NCBI RefSeq assembly: GCF_013307435.2
Contig: NZ_CP102845.1
Coordinates: forward strand, 2,912,001-2,976,000
Length of the DNA: 64,000 nt
Direction: 5' to 3'
Origin: Microvirga terrae
GTDB taxonomy: Bacteria > Pseudomonadota > Alphaproteobacteria > Rhizobiales > Beijerinckiaceae
Shown here one piece after another: positions 34,017-43,400 of the stretch. The translations under genes and the position numbers were made by a program. The notes under the pieces are model-generated. The model ran no database searches. It had not been told where the DNA came from and worked only from the letters and a program-made list of their open reading frames with translations. Numbering within the stretch: the first letter of the stretch is position 1; each line of letters begins with the position of its first letter.

Positions 34017-35225
34017 GTGACCGAGAGCACCTATGACATCGCCGTCGTCGGCGCCGGAGCCGTGGGCCTGAGCGCTGCCCTGGCCTTTGCCCGCGACGGC
34101 TACAGAACCGTTCTCGTCGGCGGCCTCGACGTGCGCCGGGACGGGCGCACCGTCGCGCTGCTCAACGGCTCGGTCCGGTTCCTGGAGGCGCTCGGCGTCT
34201 GGCCGGCGGTCGCAGCGGCTGCCGCGCCGCTTGAGACCATGCGCATCGTCGACGACACGGGCAGCCTGTTCCGCCCGCCGCCGGCCGCGTTCCGGGCCGG
34301 CGAGATTGGCCTCGACGCCTTCGGCTGGAACATCGAGAACGTCGCGCTCGTCGAGGCGCTGGCGGAGGCCGCCCGGACCCGCGAGGCCCTGACCCTCGTG
34401 CCGGAATTCGCCACGGGCTTCGCGACCGACGAGGCAGGGGCGGTCCTGACCCTGGCCGAAGGAGGGACGATCCGGGCGGGCCTCATGGTGGCGGCGGACG
34501 GCCGCAACTCGAAGCTGCGCCAGAAAGCCGGAATCGGCACGCAGACCTGGTCCTATCCGCAATCGGCCATGACCGTGATCCTGGCCCATGACCGGGACCA
34601 CCGGGAGACTTCGACGGAGTTTCACACCCGCCACGGGCCATTCACCCTGGTGCCCCTGCCGGGCCGCCGGTCGAGCCTGGTCTGGGTCGCGAGCAAGGCG
34701 GAGGCCGAGCGGCTCTCCGGCCTCGACGACGCAGCCCTCGCCCTGGCGGTCGAGCGGCAGGCGCAGTCGCATCTCGGCGCCATGCGGGTCGACGGTCCGC
34801 GCGGGCTCGTGCCCATGAGCGGGCTGTCGGTGAACCGCTACTCGTCGCGTCACCTCGCCCTCGTGGGCGAGGCCGCCCACGTGTTCCCGCCCATCGGCGC
34901 CCAGGGCCTCAATCTCGGCTTCCGCGACGTCGCCTCCCTGCGCGACGCGGTGATCGACGGCGGCGAGGAGGGCCACGGTCCCGGTTCCGACGAGACCCTG
35001 GCCCGCTACCAGCGCGGCCGGGACCTGGACGTCCGCCTGCGCACGGCCGCCGTGGACGGCCTCAACCGGACCCTGCTGACCGGCATGATCCCGACCGATT
35101 TTCTGCGCGGCGCCGGGCTTCTGGCGTTGAGCAACATCGGCCCGCTGCGCCGGATCGTCATGCGCGAGGGCGTGCTCCCCCGCGTGGGCGTGCCGCGCCT
35201 GATGCAGGGCGTGTCGTCGGGTTGA
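34017..35225 (+). CDS. UbiH/UbiF-type FAD-dependent monooxygenase
   Basis: A 402-residue flavoprotein hydroxylase. The N-terminal VVGAGAVGLSAALAFA is the FAD dinucleotide motif, AADGRNSKLRQKAGI is the DG motif (about residue 159), and VGEAAHVFPPIGAQGLNLGFRD is the GD motif. This is the group that hydroxylates the ubiquinone ring, although close relatives act on other substrates. The GTG start has a weak ribosome site. No ubiquinone gene is adjacent, so the symbol is left blank. Confidence 0.84.
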   Translation: MTESTYDIAVVGAGAVGLSAALAFARDGYRTVLVGGLDVRRDGRTVALLNGSVRFLEALGVWPAVAAAAAPLETMRIVDDTGSLFRPPPAAFRAGEIGLDAFGWNIENVALVEALAEAARTREALTLVPEFATGFATDEAGAVLTLAEGGTIRAGLMVAADGRNSKLRQKAGIGTQTWSYPQSAMTVILAHDRDHRETSTEFHTRHGPFTLVPLPGRRSSLVWVASKAEAERLSGLDDAALALAVERQAQSHLGAMRVDGPRGLVPMSGLSVNRYSSRHLALVGEAAHVFPPIGAQGLNLGFRDVASLRDAVIDGGEEGHGPGSDETLARYQRGRDLDVRLRTAAVDGLNRTLLTGMIPTDFLRGAGLLALSNIGPLRRIVMREGVLPRVGVPRLMQGVSSG

Positions 35226-35250
35226 ACTGGTCCAGGGAGGCAACCTCCCC

Positions 35251-35340
35251 GTCATGGCCGGGCTTGTCCCGGCCATCCCGTTCGGAAGAGCGTTGAGCTT
35301 CAAGCTATCGGGATCACCGGCACAAGGCCGGTGATGACGT
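35251..35340. repeat. REP/BIME-like repeat, copy 2
   Basis: A 90-bp copy: left hairpin GTCATGGCCGGGCTTGTCCC with its GGCCATCCCG tail, right hairpin ATCACCGGCACAAGGCCGGTGAT ending TGACGT. It lies between the convergent ends of the UbiH-like gene and the AEC transporter. Confidence 0.85.
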
Positions 35341-35374
35341 GGCGGCTCTTGACCCCATGCGGCAGGCCGAACCA

Positions 35375-36346
35375 TCACGGGAACAGGTCGTACGGCAGCG
35401 CGCCCGTCTTGGTGGTGAGATAGAGGATGCCCGTCAGGGTGACCATGGACACCAGCGTGCCGACGAGGACGCACGCGGAGGCGCGCTCCACACCCACGTT
35501 GTACTGGGTCGAGATGACGAAGATGTTGAGCGCCGGCGGCAGGGCCGCCATCACCATGGCCGCGTAGGTCCAGTCCGGACCGAAATCGCCGACGGCCGAG
35601 AGCACCACCCAGACCACGAGCGGGTGCAGGATCAGCTTGATGAAGACGAGGGCCGGCACCTCGCCGGGCATCTTGCGCAGGGGCCGCAGGGCCACCGTGA
35701 CACCGAGGATGAACAGCGCGCACGGCGCGGCGGCTCCCGACAGCCAGGTGACGATCTGCTCGGCCGGACCCGGCAGCCGAACGTGCAGGTAGCTCGCCGC
35801 GATGCCGACCGCGGTGGCGATGTTGAACGGATGGGTGACGACGCGCCAGACGATCCGGCGGATCGTCGCCGGCAGGCTGAGCCTGTCGAGGCCCGCCGTC
35901 GCCATCAGCAGCGGCACCACCGAGAACAGGAACAGCGTGTCGAAGACGAAGATCAGGACCACCGGGGCGCTGGCCGAAGCGCCGATCGCCGCCAGGATGA
36001 GCGGCGGACCCATGTAGCCGATGTTGGAATAGGACCCGGCCACCCCCTGCATGACCGATTGCGGCAGGTCTTTCGTGAAGCGCCAGCCGGTCGCGAAGGA
36101 GAGCGCGAAGGCGCAAGCGGTCGAGACCGTGGTGGCGGCGATGAACGGCCAGTTGGCGAGTTCATCCAGGGGCTTGTCGGCGATGAGCCGGTAGAACAGG
36201 CAGGGCAGCGCCACGTAGATGAGGAAGAACTGCATCCAGGCGAGGCCGGCTTCCGGCTGCTTCACCACCTTGCCGCAGAAGAAGCCGAGCCCGATGAGGC
36301 CGAAGAACGGGGCAAGGAGGTTGAACAGCCCGATCAGGTCGGACAT
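35375..36346 (-). CDS. AEC-family transporter (auxin efflux carrier type)
   Basis: A 323-residue membrane protein with about ten hydrophobic helices in two blocks separated by a basic cytoplasmic loop. The N-terminal LFNLLAPFFGLIGLGFFCGK and the later GSYSNIGYMGPPL and HPLVVW segments match AEC permeases, which export carboxylates or similar anions. Substrate cannot be told. The start is ATG 36346. It is divergent from hspQ across a 239-base gap that carries a palindrome. Confidence 0.85.
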   Translation of the reverse strand: MSDLIGLFNLLAPFFGLIGLGFFCGKVVKQPEAGLAWMQFFLIYVALPCLFYRLIADKPLDELANWPFIAATTVSTACAFALSFATGWRFTKDLPQSVMQGVAGSYSNIGYMGPPLILAAIGASASAPVVLIFVFDTLFLFSVVPLLMATAGLDRLSLPATIRRIVWRVVTHPFNIATAVGIAASYLHVRLPGPAEQIVTWLSGAAAPCALFILGVTVALRPLRKMPGEVPALVFIKLILHPLVVWVVLSAVGDFGPDWTYAAMVMAALPPALNIFVISTQYNVGVERASACVLVGTLVSMVTLTGILYLTTKTGALPYDLFP

Positions 36347-36404
36347 CGGCGGCTCCGGAGGTCAGGTGAAACGGACGGCAGGTCCGGCGGGAGACCGTCT
36401 TCTG

Positions 36405-36422
36405 GCAAGGTTCCAACCTTGC
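36405..36422. promoter_or_regulatory. 18-bp palindrome, possible operator
   Basis: GCAAGGTT (36405-36412) and AACCTTGC (36415-36422) are exact reverse complements with two bases between. The site lies between the divergent starts of the AEC transporter (36346) and hspQ (36586), the right place for a repressor site. The regulator is unknown. Confidence 0.45.
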
Positions 36423-36585
36423 GACAATCCCGTCTTTCGGCAGGCCGGCCCGCCGCCCATGCAAGGCTCGGCTCTGGCTCGGCGTTGGCTCAGCCCTGGC
36501 ACGGATCTTGCTCTCTCATTCGTGACGAAGGGCGATTTGGAGAATCCGCCGAGGATCTCTATATGAAGATCAAGGAGTTAAGACC

Positions 36586-36915
36586 ATGAAAGCGAGTTCA
36601 GCAAAATTCGCGATCGGCGAAGTGGTTCGGCACCGGGTCTTCGATTTCAGGGGGATCATCTTCGATGTCGACCCGGAGTTCGACAACACCGAGGAATGGT
36701 GGCTGTCGATTCCCGAGGAGGTCCGGCCCCGCAAGGACCAGCCCTTCTACCACCTCTTCGCCGAGAACGGGGAAACCGAGTACATCGCCTACGTGTCGGA
36801 GCAGAACCTCCTGCCCGACCATTCCGAGGAACCTCTGCGCAATCCCATGATCGCCGAGATGTTCACCCGGGAGAAGAACGGCAGCTACAAGGCGAAGCCG
36901 ATCCTGGCCAATTGA
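36586..36915 (+). CDS. hspQ: Heat shock protein HspQ
   Basis: A 109-residue HspQ/YccV family protein. The conserved GEVVRHRVFDFRGIIFDVDPEF core, QPFYHLFAE and YVSEQNLLPD are all present. In enterics it binds hemimethylated DNA and acts as a specificity factor for the Lon protease; the role here is by homology. An AAGGAG box precedes the ATG. The gene ends before a shared terminator at 36941. Confidence 0.93.
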   Translation: MKASSAKFAIGEVVRHRVFDFRGIIFDVDPEFDNTEEWWLSIPEEVRPRKDQPFYHLFAENGETEYIAYVSEQNLLPDHSEEPLRNPMIAEMFTREKNGSYKAKPILAN

Positions 36916-36937
36916 GATTTCCCTCATCGCGACACGC

Positions 36938-36974
36938 AAAAACGCCGGGCCCTGGAGCCCGGCGTTCTCTTTTG
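36938..36974. terminator. Bidirectional intrinsic terminator
   Basis: A 10-bp stem AACGCCGGGC (36941-36950) with GCCCGGCGTT (36957-36966) encloses a 6-base loop. TCTCTTTT follows on the plus strand and a run of T on the minus strand. It lies between the convergent hspQ and IalB-like genes and can serve both. Confidence 0.85.
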
Positions 36975-36985
36975 TACGGATGATC

Positions 36986-37786
36986 CTACGGCTTGGGCGC
37001 GGCCGGAGCGGCGGCGCCGGCAGCGGCAGCGCCAGGTGCAGCACCCGGCGCGGCGGCGCCGCCCTGGAGCATGCGCTGACGCATCTCCTCGCTCTTCTTC
37101 TGCAGCTCTTCCTGGAGCTTCTTCTGCTGCTCCTCGAGCACCTTCGGGTCAATCGGCGGGCCGTCGAAGGCCTTGCCGAAGCCGGCGGCCGGAACCGCGA
37201 AGGTGATCTCGCGGCCCATCTGGTTCTGGACGCTGACGTTCAGGGCATTGCCCTTCTTGATGGCCGCGATGAAGTCGTCCTTCACCTGGGCCTCGGCGAA
37301 GCAGCCGTTGGGCAGGCACATGACGTACCGGCCGGGCGTGGCCTGGCCCTGGTCGACGGCGAAGCGCAGGCCGGGCTGCAGGAGCAGGCCGAGCGGCATC
37401 ACGAAGCGCACGACCTTCTGCGGCTGCTGGCCCTTCACGTCGTAGACCGCGAGGGCGAGCACCGGCTGGCCCTGGTCCGACACGAAGTCGCGGGTGGTGT
37501 AGCAGATCTCGGTGCTGGTGTTCTGGTCCTTGCCGCAGACCTTGGTCCATTCCGGCTGGGACGGCTCGGCCTTCACCTGCACGACCGTGGGGCCGGCATT
37601 CTGCTGCGGCTGGGCGGCGGCACCGGGAGCCGGCTGCTGGGCCGGGGCGGCCGGGCGGGCCGGCTGGGCGGCGGGACGCTGCGCCGGGGCGGTCTGAGCC
37701 AGAACGGGTGCGCTCACCAGAAGAGCCAAGGCAGTCGCCAGGCCACGGGTCCCCCCCAGGCTCGCGAAGCGTGTCGCGAAAGACAT
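36986..37786 (-). CDS. Invasion-associated locus B (IalB) family protein
   Basis: A 266-residue exported protein. A signal peptide ends near LAQTAPA, a Pro/Ala/Gln-rich low-complexity stretch follows (about 40-80), then the IalB domain with cysteine-bearing segments KVCGKD, TEICYTTRDF, GRYVMCLPNGCFAEA and a helical Lys/Glu/Gln-rich tail. An Ala/Pro run ends the protein. IalB proteins are periplasmic and widespread in alphaproteobacteria, with poorly defined function. The frame extends 107 codons further, but the signal peptide starts at ATG 37786 with AGAGGA upstream. Confidence 0.86.
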   Translation of the reverse strand: MSFATRFASLGGTRGLATALALLVSAPVLAQTAPAQRPAAQPARPAAPAQQPAPGAAAQPQQNAGPTVVQVKAEPSQPEWTKVCGKDQNTSTEICYTTRDFVSDQGQPVLALAVYDVKGQQPQKVVRFVMPLGLLLQPGLRFAVDQGQATPGRYVMCLPNGCFAEAQVKDDFIAAIKKGNALNVSVQNQMGREITFAVPAAGFGKAFDGPPIDPKVLEEQQKKLQEELQKKSEEMRQRMLQGGAAAPGAAPGAAAAGAAAPAAPKP

Positions 37787-38003
37787 GTGTGTGATCCTCT
37801 TCAGTCGAAAGTTCGGCTTTCGAATAGGCCGTTTAGCCGGCGTGTTCTTAACCTGCAATGACGGGGTCCAAATCCTTGCCGAATGTGGCGAAGACAAGAC
37901 GTGTGGGGCTCCTTTAACCTTTCGTGTGGTAGGTTTCCAGTCACCCGGGGCAAATTTCTGTACAACATTGCTCGGGTGTTTGCCGTCTTGCACCGGGAGC
38001 GCC

Positions 38004-39818
38004 ATGGGCCGCTGGCTTATACGGAATCTGCTGCTTGCCGCCGTGTGTCTCCTGACCGGCTGGGGGCCCTCCGCGGCCTCCGGGGCGGAGGCGCTGCGGC
38101 ATGGCATCGCGATGCACGGGGAGCCCGCCCTCGAGCCCGGCTTCGACCACCTGCCCTACGCCAACCCCGGGGCGCCGAAGGGCGGTCGAATCACGCTCGG
38201 CCTCCAGGGCACCTTCGACAGCCTCAACCCCCTGATCGTCCTCGGCGTCGCCCCGGACGCGGTGCCCCGCTACGTGCTCCAGAGCCTGATGATGCGCTCC
38301 GCGGACGAGCCCTTCACGATCTACGGCCTCCTGGCCCGCACGGTCGAGATGCCGGAGGACCGCAGCTCGATCACCTTCAACCTCGATCCCCGCGCCCGCT
38401 TCTCGGACGGCCATCCTCTGACCGCCGAAGACGTGCGCTTCTCGTTCGAGGCCCTGAAGACCTACGGAAAACCCTTCCACCGGTCGAGTCTCTCGCAGGT
38501 CAAGGCAGTGGAGATCCTGGGCCCGCACCGGATCCGCTTCGACCTGTCCGGCGCCAACGACCGGGAGCTGCCGCTCCTCATCGGCATGACCATGCCGATC
38601 TTCCCCGCCCATAAGACCAATCTGGAGACCTTCGACCGAACGAGCCTCACCCCGCCCATCGGCTCCGGCCCCTATGCCCTGACCGAGGTGAGGCCGGGCG
38701 AGCGGGTCGTGCTCACCCGCCGCAAGGACTATTGGGCTGAGGACCTGCCCGTGACCCGCGGGCTCTACAACTTCGACGAGATCCGGTACGATTTCTATCG
38801 CGACGCCAACAGCTTGTTCGAGGCCTTTAAGGCCGGACTTTACGATTTCCGGATCGAGGGCGATCCCGGCCAGTGGGCGACCGGCTACGACATTCCCGCC
38901 GTACGCGACGGGCGCATCCGCCGAGAGACTCTCGCGACCCGGCTGCCGAAGGGCATGAACGGCTTCGCGTTCAACACGCGAAAGGCCCTGTTCGCCGACG
39001 TTCGGGTGCGCGAGGCCCTGAGCTACCTGTTCGACTTCGACTGGGTGAACCGCAACCTCTATTTCGGCCAGCTCACACGCTCGGACAGCTACTTCGCCGG
39101 ATCCGACCTCGCCTCCACGGGACGGCCCGCCGACCCGCAGGAGCGGGCCCTGCTGGCCCCGTTCCCCGGCGCGGTCCGCGAAGACATCCTCGAAGGGCGC
39201 TGGGAGCCGCCTTCCGGCGACGGATCGGGCCGGGACCGGGACATGGCCCGGCGCGCCCTCGCGCTCCTGGCGGAGGCTGGCTGGACCCTCGACAACGACG
39301 TCCTGCGAAAGAACGGAACGGGCGAGCCCTTCGCGTTCGAGATCCTGGTCAATTCCCGCTCGCAGGAGCGGCTCGCCCTCAACGTCTCGCAGTCCTTGAG
39401 CCGCATCGGCGTCCAGGCCCGCGTGCGCCTCGTGGACGACGTGCAGTACTGGCGCCGCCTCGCCCGGTTCGACTTCGACATGATCCAGTGGCTCTGGCCG
39501 GGAACGCCCTCGCCCGGCAACGAGCAGCGCAACCGCTGGGGCTCGGCCGCCGCCCAGCGGGGCGGGTCCCAGAACCATGCCGGCGTGGCGTCGCCCGCGG
39601 TAGACCGCCTCATCGACGCGCTTCTCGAGGCGAAAAGCCGCGAGGACTTCGTGTCCGCCGTGCGGGCCCTCGACCGGACGCTTCTGTCGGGGTTCTACGT
39701 GATCCCGCTGTTCTACCTGAAAGATCAATGGCTTGCCTATAGCAACGCCCTCGGGCGACCGGACCGGACTCCGCTGATGGGGGTCAATGTCGACACCTGG
39801 TGGCGCCTGCCGCACTAA
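38004..39818 (+). CDS. Family 5 extracellular solute-binding protein (YejA-like)
   Basis: A 604-residue periplasmic binding protein for peptides. The signal peptide covers about 1-27 (AASGAEA). The segment MHGEPALEPGFDHLPYANPGAPKGG and the following GTFDSLNPLI mark the YejA-like branch, which in enterics brings microcin C and peptides to the YejBEF permease. No YejBEF genes are nearby, so it is an orphan. The ATG at 38004 follows GGGAG closely; the frame opens 73 codons earlier through a non-coding-like stretch. It is divergent from the IalB gene with 217 bases between the starts. Confidence 0.87.
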   Translation: MGRWLIRNLLLAAVCLLTGWGPSAASGAEALRHGIAMHGEPALEPGFDHLPYANPGAPKGGRITLGLQGTFDSLNPLIVLGVAPDAVPRYVLQSLMMRSADEPFTIYGLLARTVEMPEDRSSITFNLDPRARFSDGHPLTAEDVRFSFEALKTYGKPFHRSSLSQVKAVEILGPHRIRFDLSGANDRELPLLIGMTMPIFPAHKTNLETFDRTSLTPPIGSGPYALTEVRPGERVVLTRRKDYWAEDLPVTRGLYNFDEIRYDFYRDANSLFEAFKAGLYDFRIEGDPGQWATGYDIPAVRDGRIRRETLATRLPKGMNGFAFNTRKALFADVRVREALSYLFDFDWVNRNLYFGQLTRSDSYFAGSDLASTGRPADPQERALLAPFPGAVREDILEGRWEPPSGDGSGRDRDMARRALALLAEAGWTLDNDVLRKNGTGEPFAFEILVNSRSQERLALNVSQSLSRIGVQARVRLVDDVQYWRRLARFDFDMIQWLWPGTPSPGNEQRNRWGSAAAQRGGSQNHAGVASPAVDRLIDALLEAKSREDFVSAVRALDRTLLSGFYVIPLFYLKDQWLAYSNALGRPDRTPLMGVNVDTWWRLPH

Positions 39819-39944
39819 CCCAAAGAGGCGTGGATACCCCCTATTGTTGAGCTTCCATTCATGTAGACAATGAAACTAATGCTCTGCTTCGACGTTAGGT
39901 GAGCACCTCTTTCTCATCCGACACGTCCAACTCAGGGTATCGTC

Positions 39945-40289
39945 ATGAACGCAATGCCGAAGGTTCTCGTCGTCGACAACGGCGACCGTGCTCCCGACAG
40001 CGCCCTGTCGGCGGAGCTGGCCGGCATGGGATATGCGAGCGTGACGACACCCTTCGAAGCCGCGGACGACGTCCTGGCCCTGATCCCGAGCCCGGCGGCC
40101 GTGGTGCTGCAGATGCCCCGCCATGCGGGCTGGGCCGAACGGCGCCGTTTCCTGGAGCTCGCCAGCCGCCTGCGCAAGAACCTGGCCGAGGCCGGCACCC
40201 CGGTCATCGTCACCGGCGGGGTGAGCGGCGCCGCCACGATGCTGCAGAACCAGCTCAACATGCACACGGTCGCGGCCCCGGACCTCTGA
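39945..40289 (+). CDS. Receiver-like protein lacking the phospho-acceptor aspartate
   Basis: A 114-residue protein with a receiver-like pattern. KVLVVDNGD resembles strand 1 with its acidic residues, and PVIVTGGVS resembles strand 4 with its conserved Thr. At the strand-3 position, where receivers have an Asp followed by Met-Pro, the sequence is AVVLQMP, so Gln replaces Asp and phosphorylation is not expected. The segment after residue 95 is shorter than a normal fold. AGGG lies seven bases before the ATG. It is either a pseudo-receiver adaptor or a decayed regulator; similarity is weak and by eye. Confidence 0.55.
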   Translation: MNAMPKVLVVDNGDRAPDSALSAELAGMGYASVTTPFEAADDVLALIPSPAAVVLQMPRHAGWAERRRFLELASRLRKNLAEAGTPVIVTGGVSGAATMLQNQLNMHTVAAPDL

Positions 40290-40344
40290 GGGTTTCGCCC
40301 CTCCATCAACCGATACGCCTTCCCCGGCTGACACCCTCCGCACG

Positions 40345-40434
40345 TCATGGCCGGGCTTGTCCCGGCCATCTCGATATTGAGGAGCGCCGCGCCTTGATCG
40401 ATCGGGATCACCGGCACAAGGCTGGTGATGACGC
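40345..40434. repeat. REP/BIME-like repeat, copy 3
   Basis: A 90-bp copy with left hairpin GTCATGGCCGGGCTTGTCCC and GGCCATCTCGAT, and right hairpin ATCGGGATCACCGGCACAAG ending GATGACG. It lies between the receiver-like gene and the end of mfd. Confidence 0.85.
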
Positions 40435-40499
40435 GGGAGAATGGTCACTCCCGTGCCGCACCCACCATCGAGAGGCCCAGCCGACAAACGGCGCGGGTC

Positions 40500-43400
40500 T
40501 CACGCCGCCTTCTTCTCGGCGATCCGCACGAGGCTGCGCAGGATCGTGGTCGCGGCCTTGATGCGCTCGTCCGGGGTCTCGGTGTCACGGACGAACACGA
40601 TCTTCATGTCGGGCCGCACCTTGGCGAAGGAGGCCTGCTCGGCGACATAGGAGATGAGCCCGGCCGGGTTGGCGAAGGCGTTGTCGCGGAACGAGATGAT
40701 GATGCCCTTCGGTCCGCCGTCCACCTTCTCCACGTTGGCGCGGCGGCAGAGCACCTTGATCGCCATGATCTTGAGGAGCTGGTCGACCTCGGACGGCACC
40801 GGCCCGAACCGGTCCACCAGCTCGGCCCGGAAGGCGTCGATCTCCTGGTCGGCCTCGAAGGTCGAGAGCCGGCGATAGAGGCCCAGGCGCAGCTGCAGGT
40901 CGGAGATGTAGCTCTCCGGGATCATCACCGGGGCCCCGACCGCGATGGTGGGCGACCACTGATCCTCCGCCGGTTCCTCAATGCCGGCCTTGAGCTGTGC
41001 CACCGCCTCCTCCAGCATCTGCTGGTAGAGCTCGTAGCCGACCTCCTTGATGTGGCCGGACTGCTCCTCGCCCAGAAGGTTGCCCGCGCCGCGGATGTCC
41101 AGGTCGTGCGAGGCGAGCTGGAAGCCGGCGCCCAGCGTGTCGAGGGTCTGGAGCACCTTGAGGCGCCGCTCGGCCTGCACCGTCAGGGACTTGTTGGCCG
41201 GCACCGAGAACAGCGCGTAGGCGCGGGTCTTGGACCGGCCGACGCGCCCGCGCAGCTGGTAGAGCTGGGACAGGCCGAACATGTCGGCCCGATGGACGAT
41301 GAGCGTGTTGGCGGTCGGGATGTCGAGGCCCGATTCCACGATCGTGGTGGAGAGCAGGATGTCGTACTTGCCCTCGTAGAAGGCCGTCATGACGTCCTCG
41401 AGCTGGCCGGCCGCCATCTGGCCGTGGGCCACCGCGACCTTGGCCTCCGGCACCTCCTTGTCCAGGAAGGCTTTCACGTCGCCGAGATCGTCGAGGCGCG
41501 GCACCACGTAGAAGGCTTGGCCGCCGCGGTAGCGTTCGCGCAGGAGCGCCTCGCGGATGAGCAGCGGGTCGAAGGGCGTGATGAAGGTGCGCACCGCCAG
41601 CCGGTCCACCGGCGGCGTGGTGATGAGCGACAGCTCGCGCACGCCCGTGAGGGCCAGCTGCAGGGTGCGCGGGATCGGGGTGGCCGACAGGGTCAGCACG
41701 TGAACCTCGGCGCGCAGTTCCTTGAGGCGCTCCTTGTGGGACACGCCGAAATGCTGCTCCTCGTCCACGATGATCAGGCCGAGATCCTTGAACTTGATGG
41801 TCTTGCCCAGGACCGCATGGGTGCCAATGACGATATCGACGGACCCGTCGGCGAGCCCCTCCTTGGTCTTCTTCATCTCGGCCGCCGGCACGAAGCGGGA
41901 CGCCTGGGCCACATTGAGCGGGAGGCCGCGGAAACGGTCGCAGAAGGTGCGGTAATGCTGGCGGGAGAGCAGCGTCGTCGGCACGACCACGGCCACCTGC
42001 TTGCCGCCCATGGCGGCCACGAAGGCAGCGCGCAGGGCCACCTCGGTCTTGCCGAAGCCCACGTCGCCGCAGACGAGACGGTCCATCGGCCGGCCCGAGG
42101 CCATGTCGTCGAGCACCGCCTCGATGGCGTTGAGCTGGTCCTCGGTCTCGTCATAGGGGAAGCGGGCCGCGAACTCGTCGTAGAGCCCTTCCGGCGGCGT
42201 CAGGCGCGGGGCGTCCTTGAGGATGCGGGCGGCGGCGATCTTCATGAGCGCGCCCGCCATCTCGCGGATGCGCTGCTTCATGCGGGCCTTGCGGGCCTGC
42301 CAGGCGCCGCCGCCGAGCTTGTCGAGCTGGACCTCCGTCTCCTCCGATCCGTAGCGGGTCAGGAGCTCGATGTTCTCCACCGGCAGGAACAGGCGGTCGC
42401 CGCCGGCATAATGAAGCTCCAGGCAATCGTGCGGGGCGCCGGCCGCCTCGATGGTCTTGAGCCCCTCGAAGCGCCCGATGCCGTGATCCACGTGGACCAC
42501 GAGATCGCCCGGCGTGAGCGCCGCCACCTCGGTGAGGAAGTCCTGCGGCCGCTTGGACTTGCGCTTCTGGCGAACGAGGCGATCGCCCAGGATGTCCTGT
42601 TCGCTGACGACCGCGAGATCCGCCGTCTCGAAGCCCGATTCCAGAGGCCAGATGCCGACCGGGATCTCGTTCCTCGGATAGGCCATCGCGTCGGAGAATC
42701 GGGCAATGGGCTTGGTCTGGCGCAGGTCATGGTCCTGCAGCACGTGGCAAAGGCGCTCCCGGGAGCCCTCCGTCCAGGCACCGAGCATGACGCGCTTCTT
42801 GGCCGCCTGAAGCTCGCGGATGTGTCGGACCACGGCCTCGAACACGTTGGCGTTCTCGTCCGCCCGCTCGGCGATGAAGCTGCGGCCCTGGCGGGCCTCG
42901 CAGTCGATCACGAGCCGGCCGGCCGATTCCGGCACCGCGAAGGGCGTAAGCCGCGCGAGCGGGAGATGGGCGGTGCGGTCGGACCATTCCTCGGGCTTGA
43001 AGTAGAGAGCATCGGGCGGCAGCGGGCGATAGGGCGCAACGCCGGGCTGGTTCTGTCCCATGCCCTCGCGGCGGGCGTCGTAATAATCCTTCACCTGGGA
43101 CAGGCGCTCGCCGGCGGCATCGTCGGCGAGCGCGTCGAACACCACCGGAACGCCCGGCAGGTAGTCGAACAGGGTGTCGAGATGATCGTGGAAAAGCGGC
43201 ATCCAGTGCTCGAGACCGGGATAGCGCCGCCCCTCGCTGATCGCCTCGTAGAGCCGGTCGTCGCGGGTCGGCGCCCCGAAGGCCGCCACATAGGCCTGCC
43301 GGAAGCGCCGGATGCTCTCGGTGGTGAGCTGGACCTCGCTCATGGGCACGAGGTCGAGGGAGCGCAGGGTGCCGACCGTGCGCTGGGTCTCGGGATCGAA

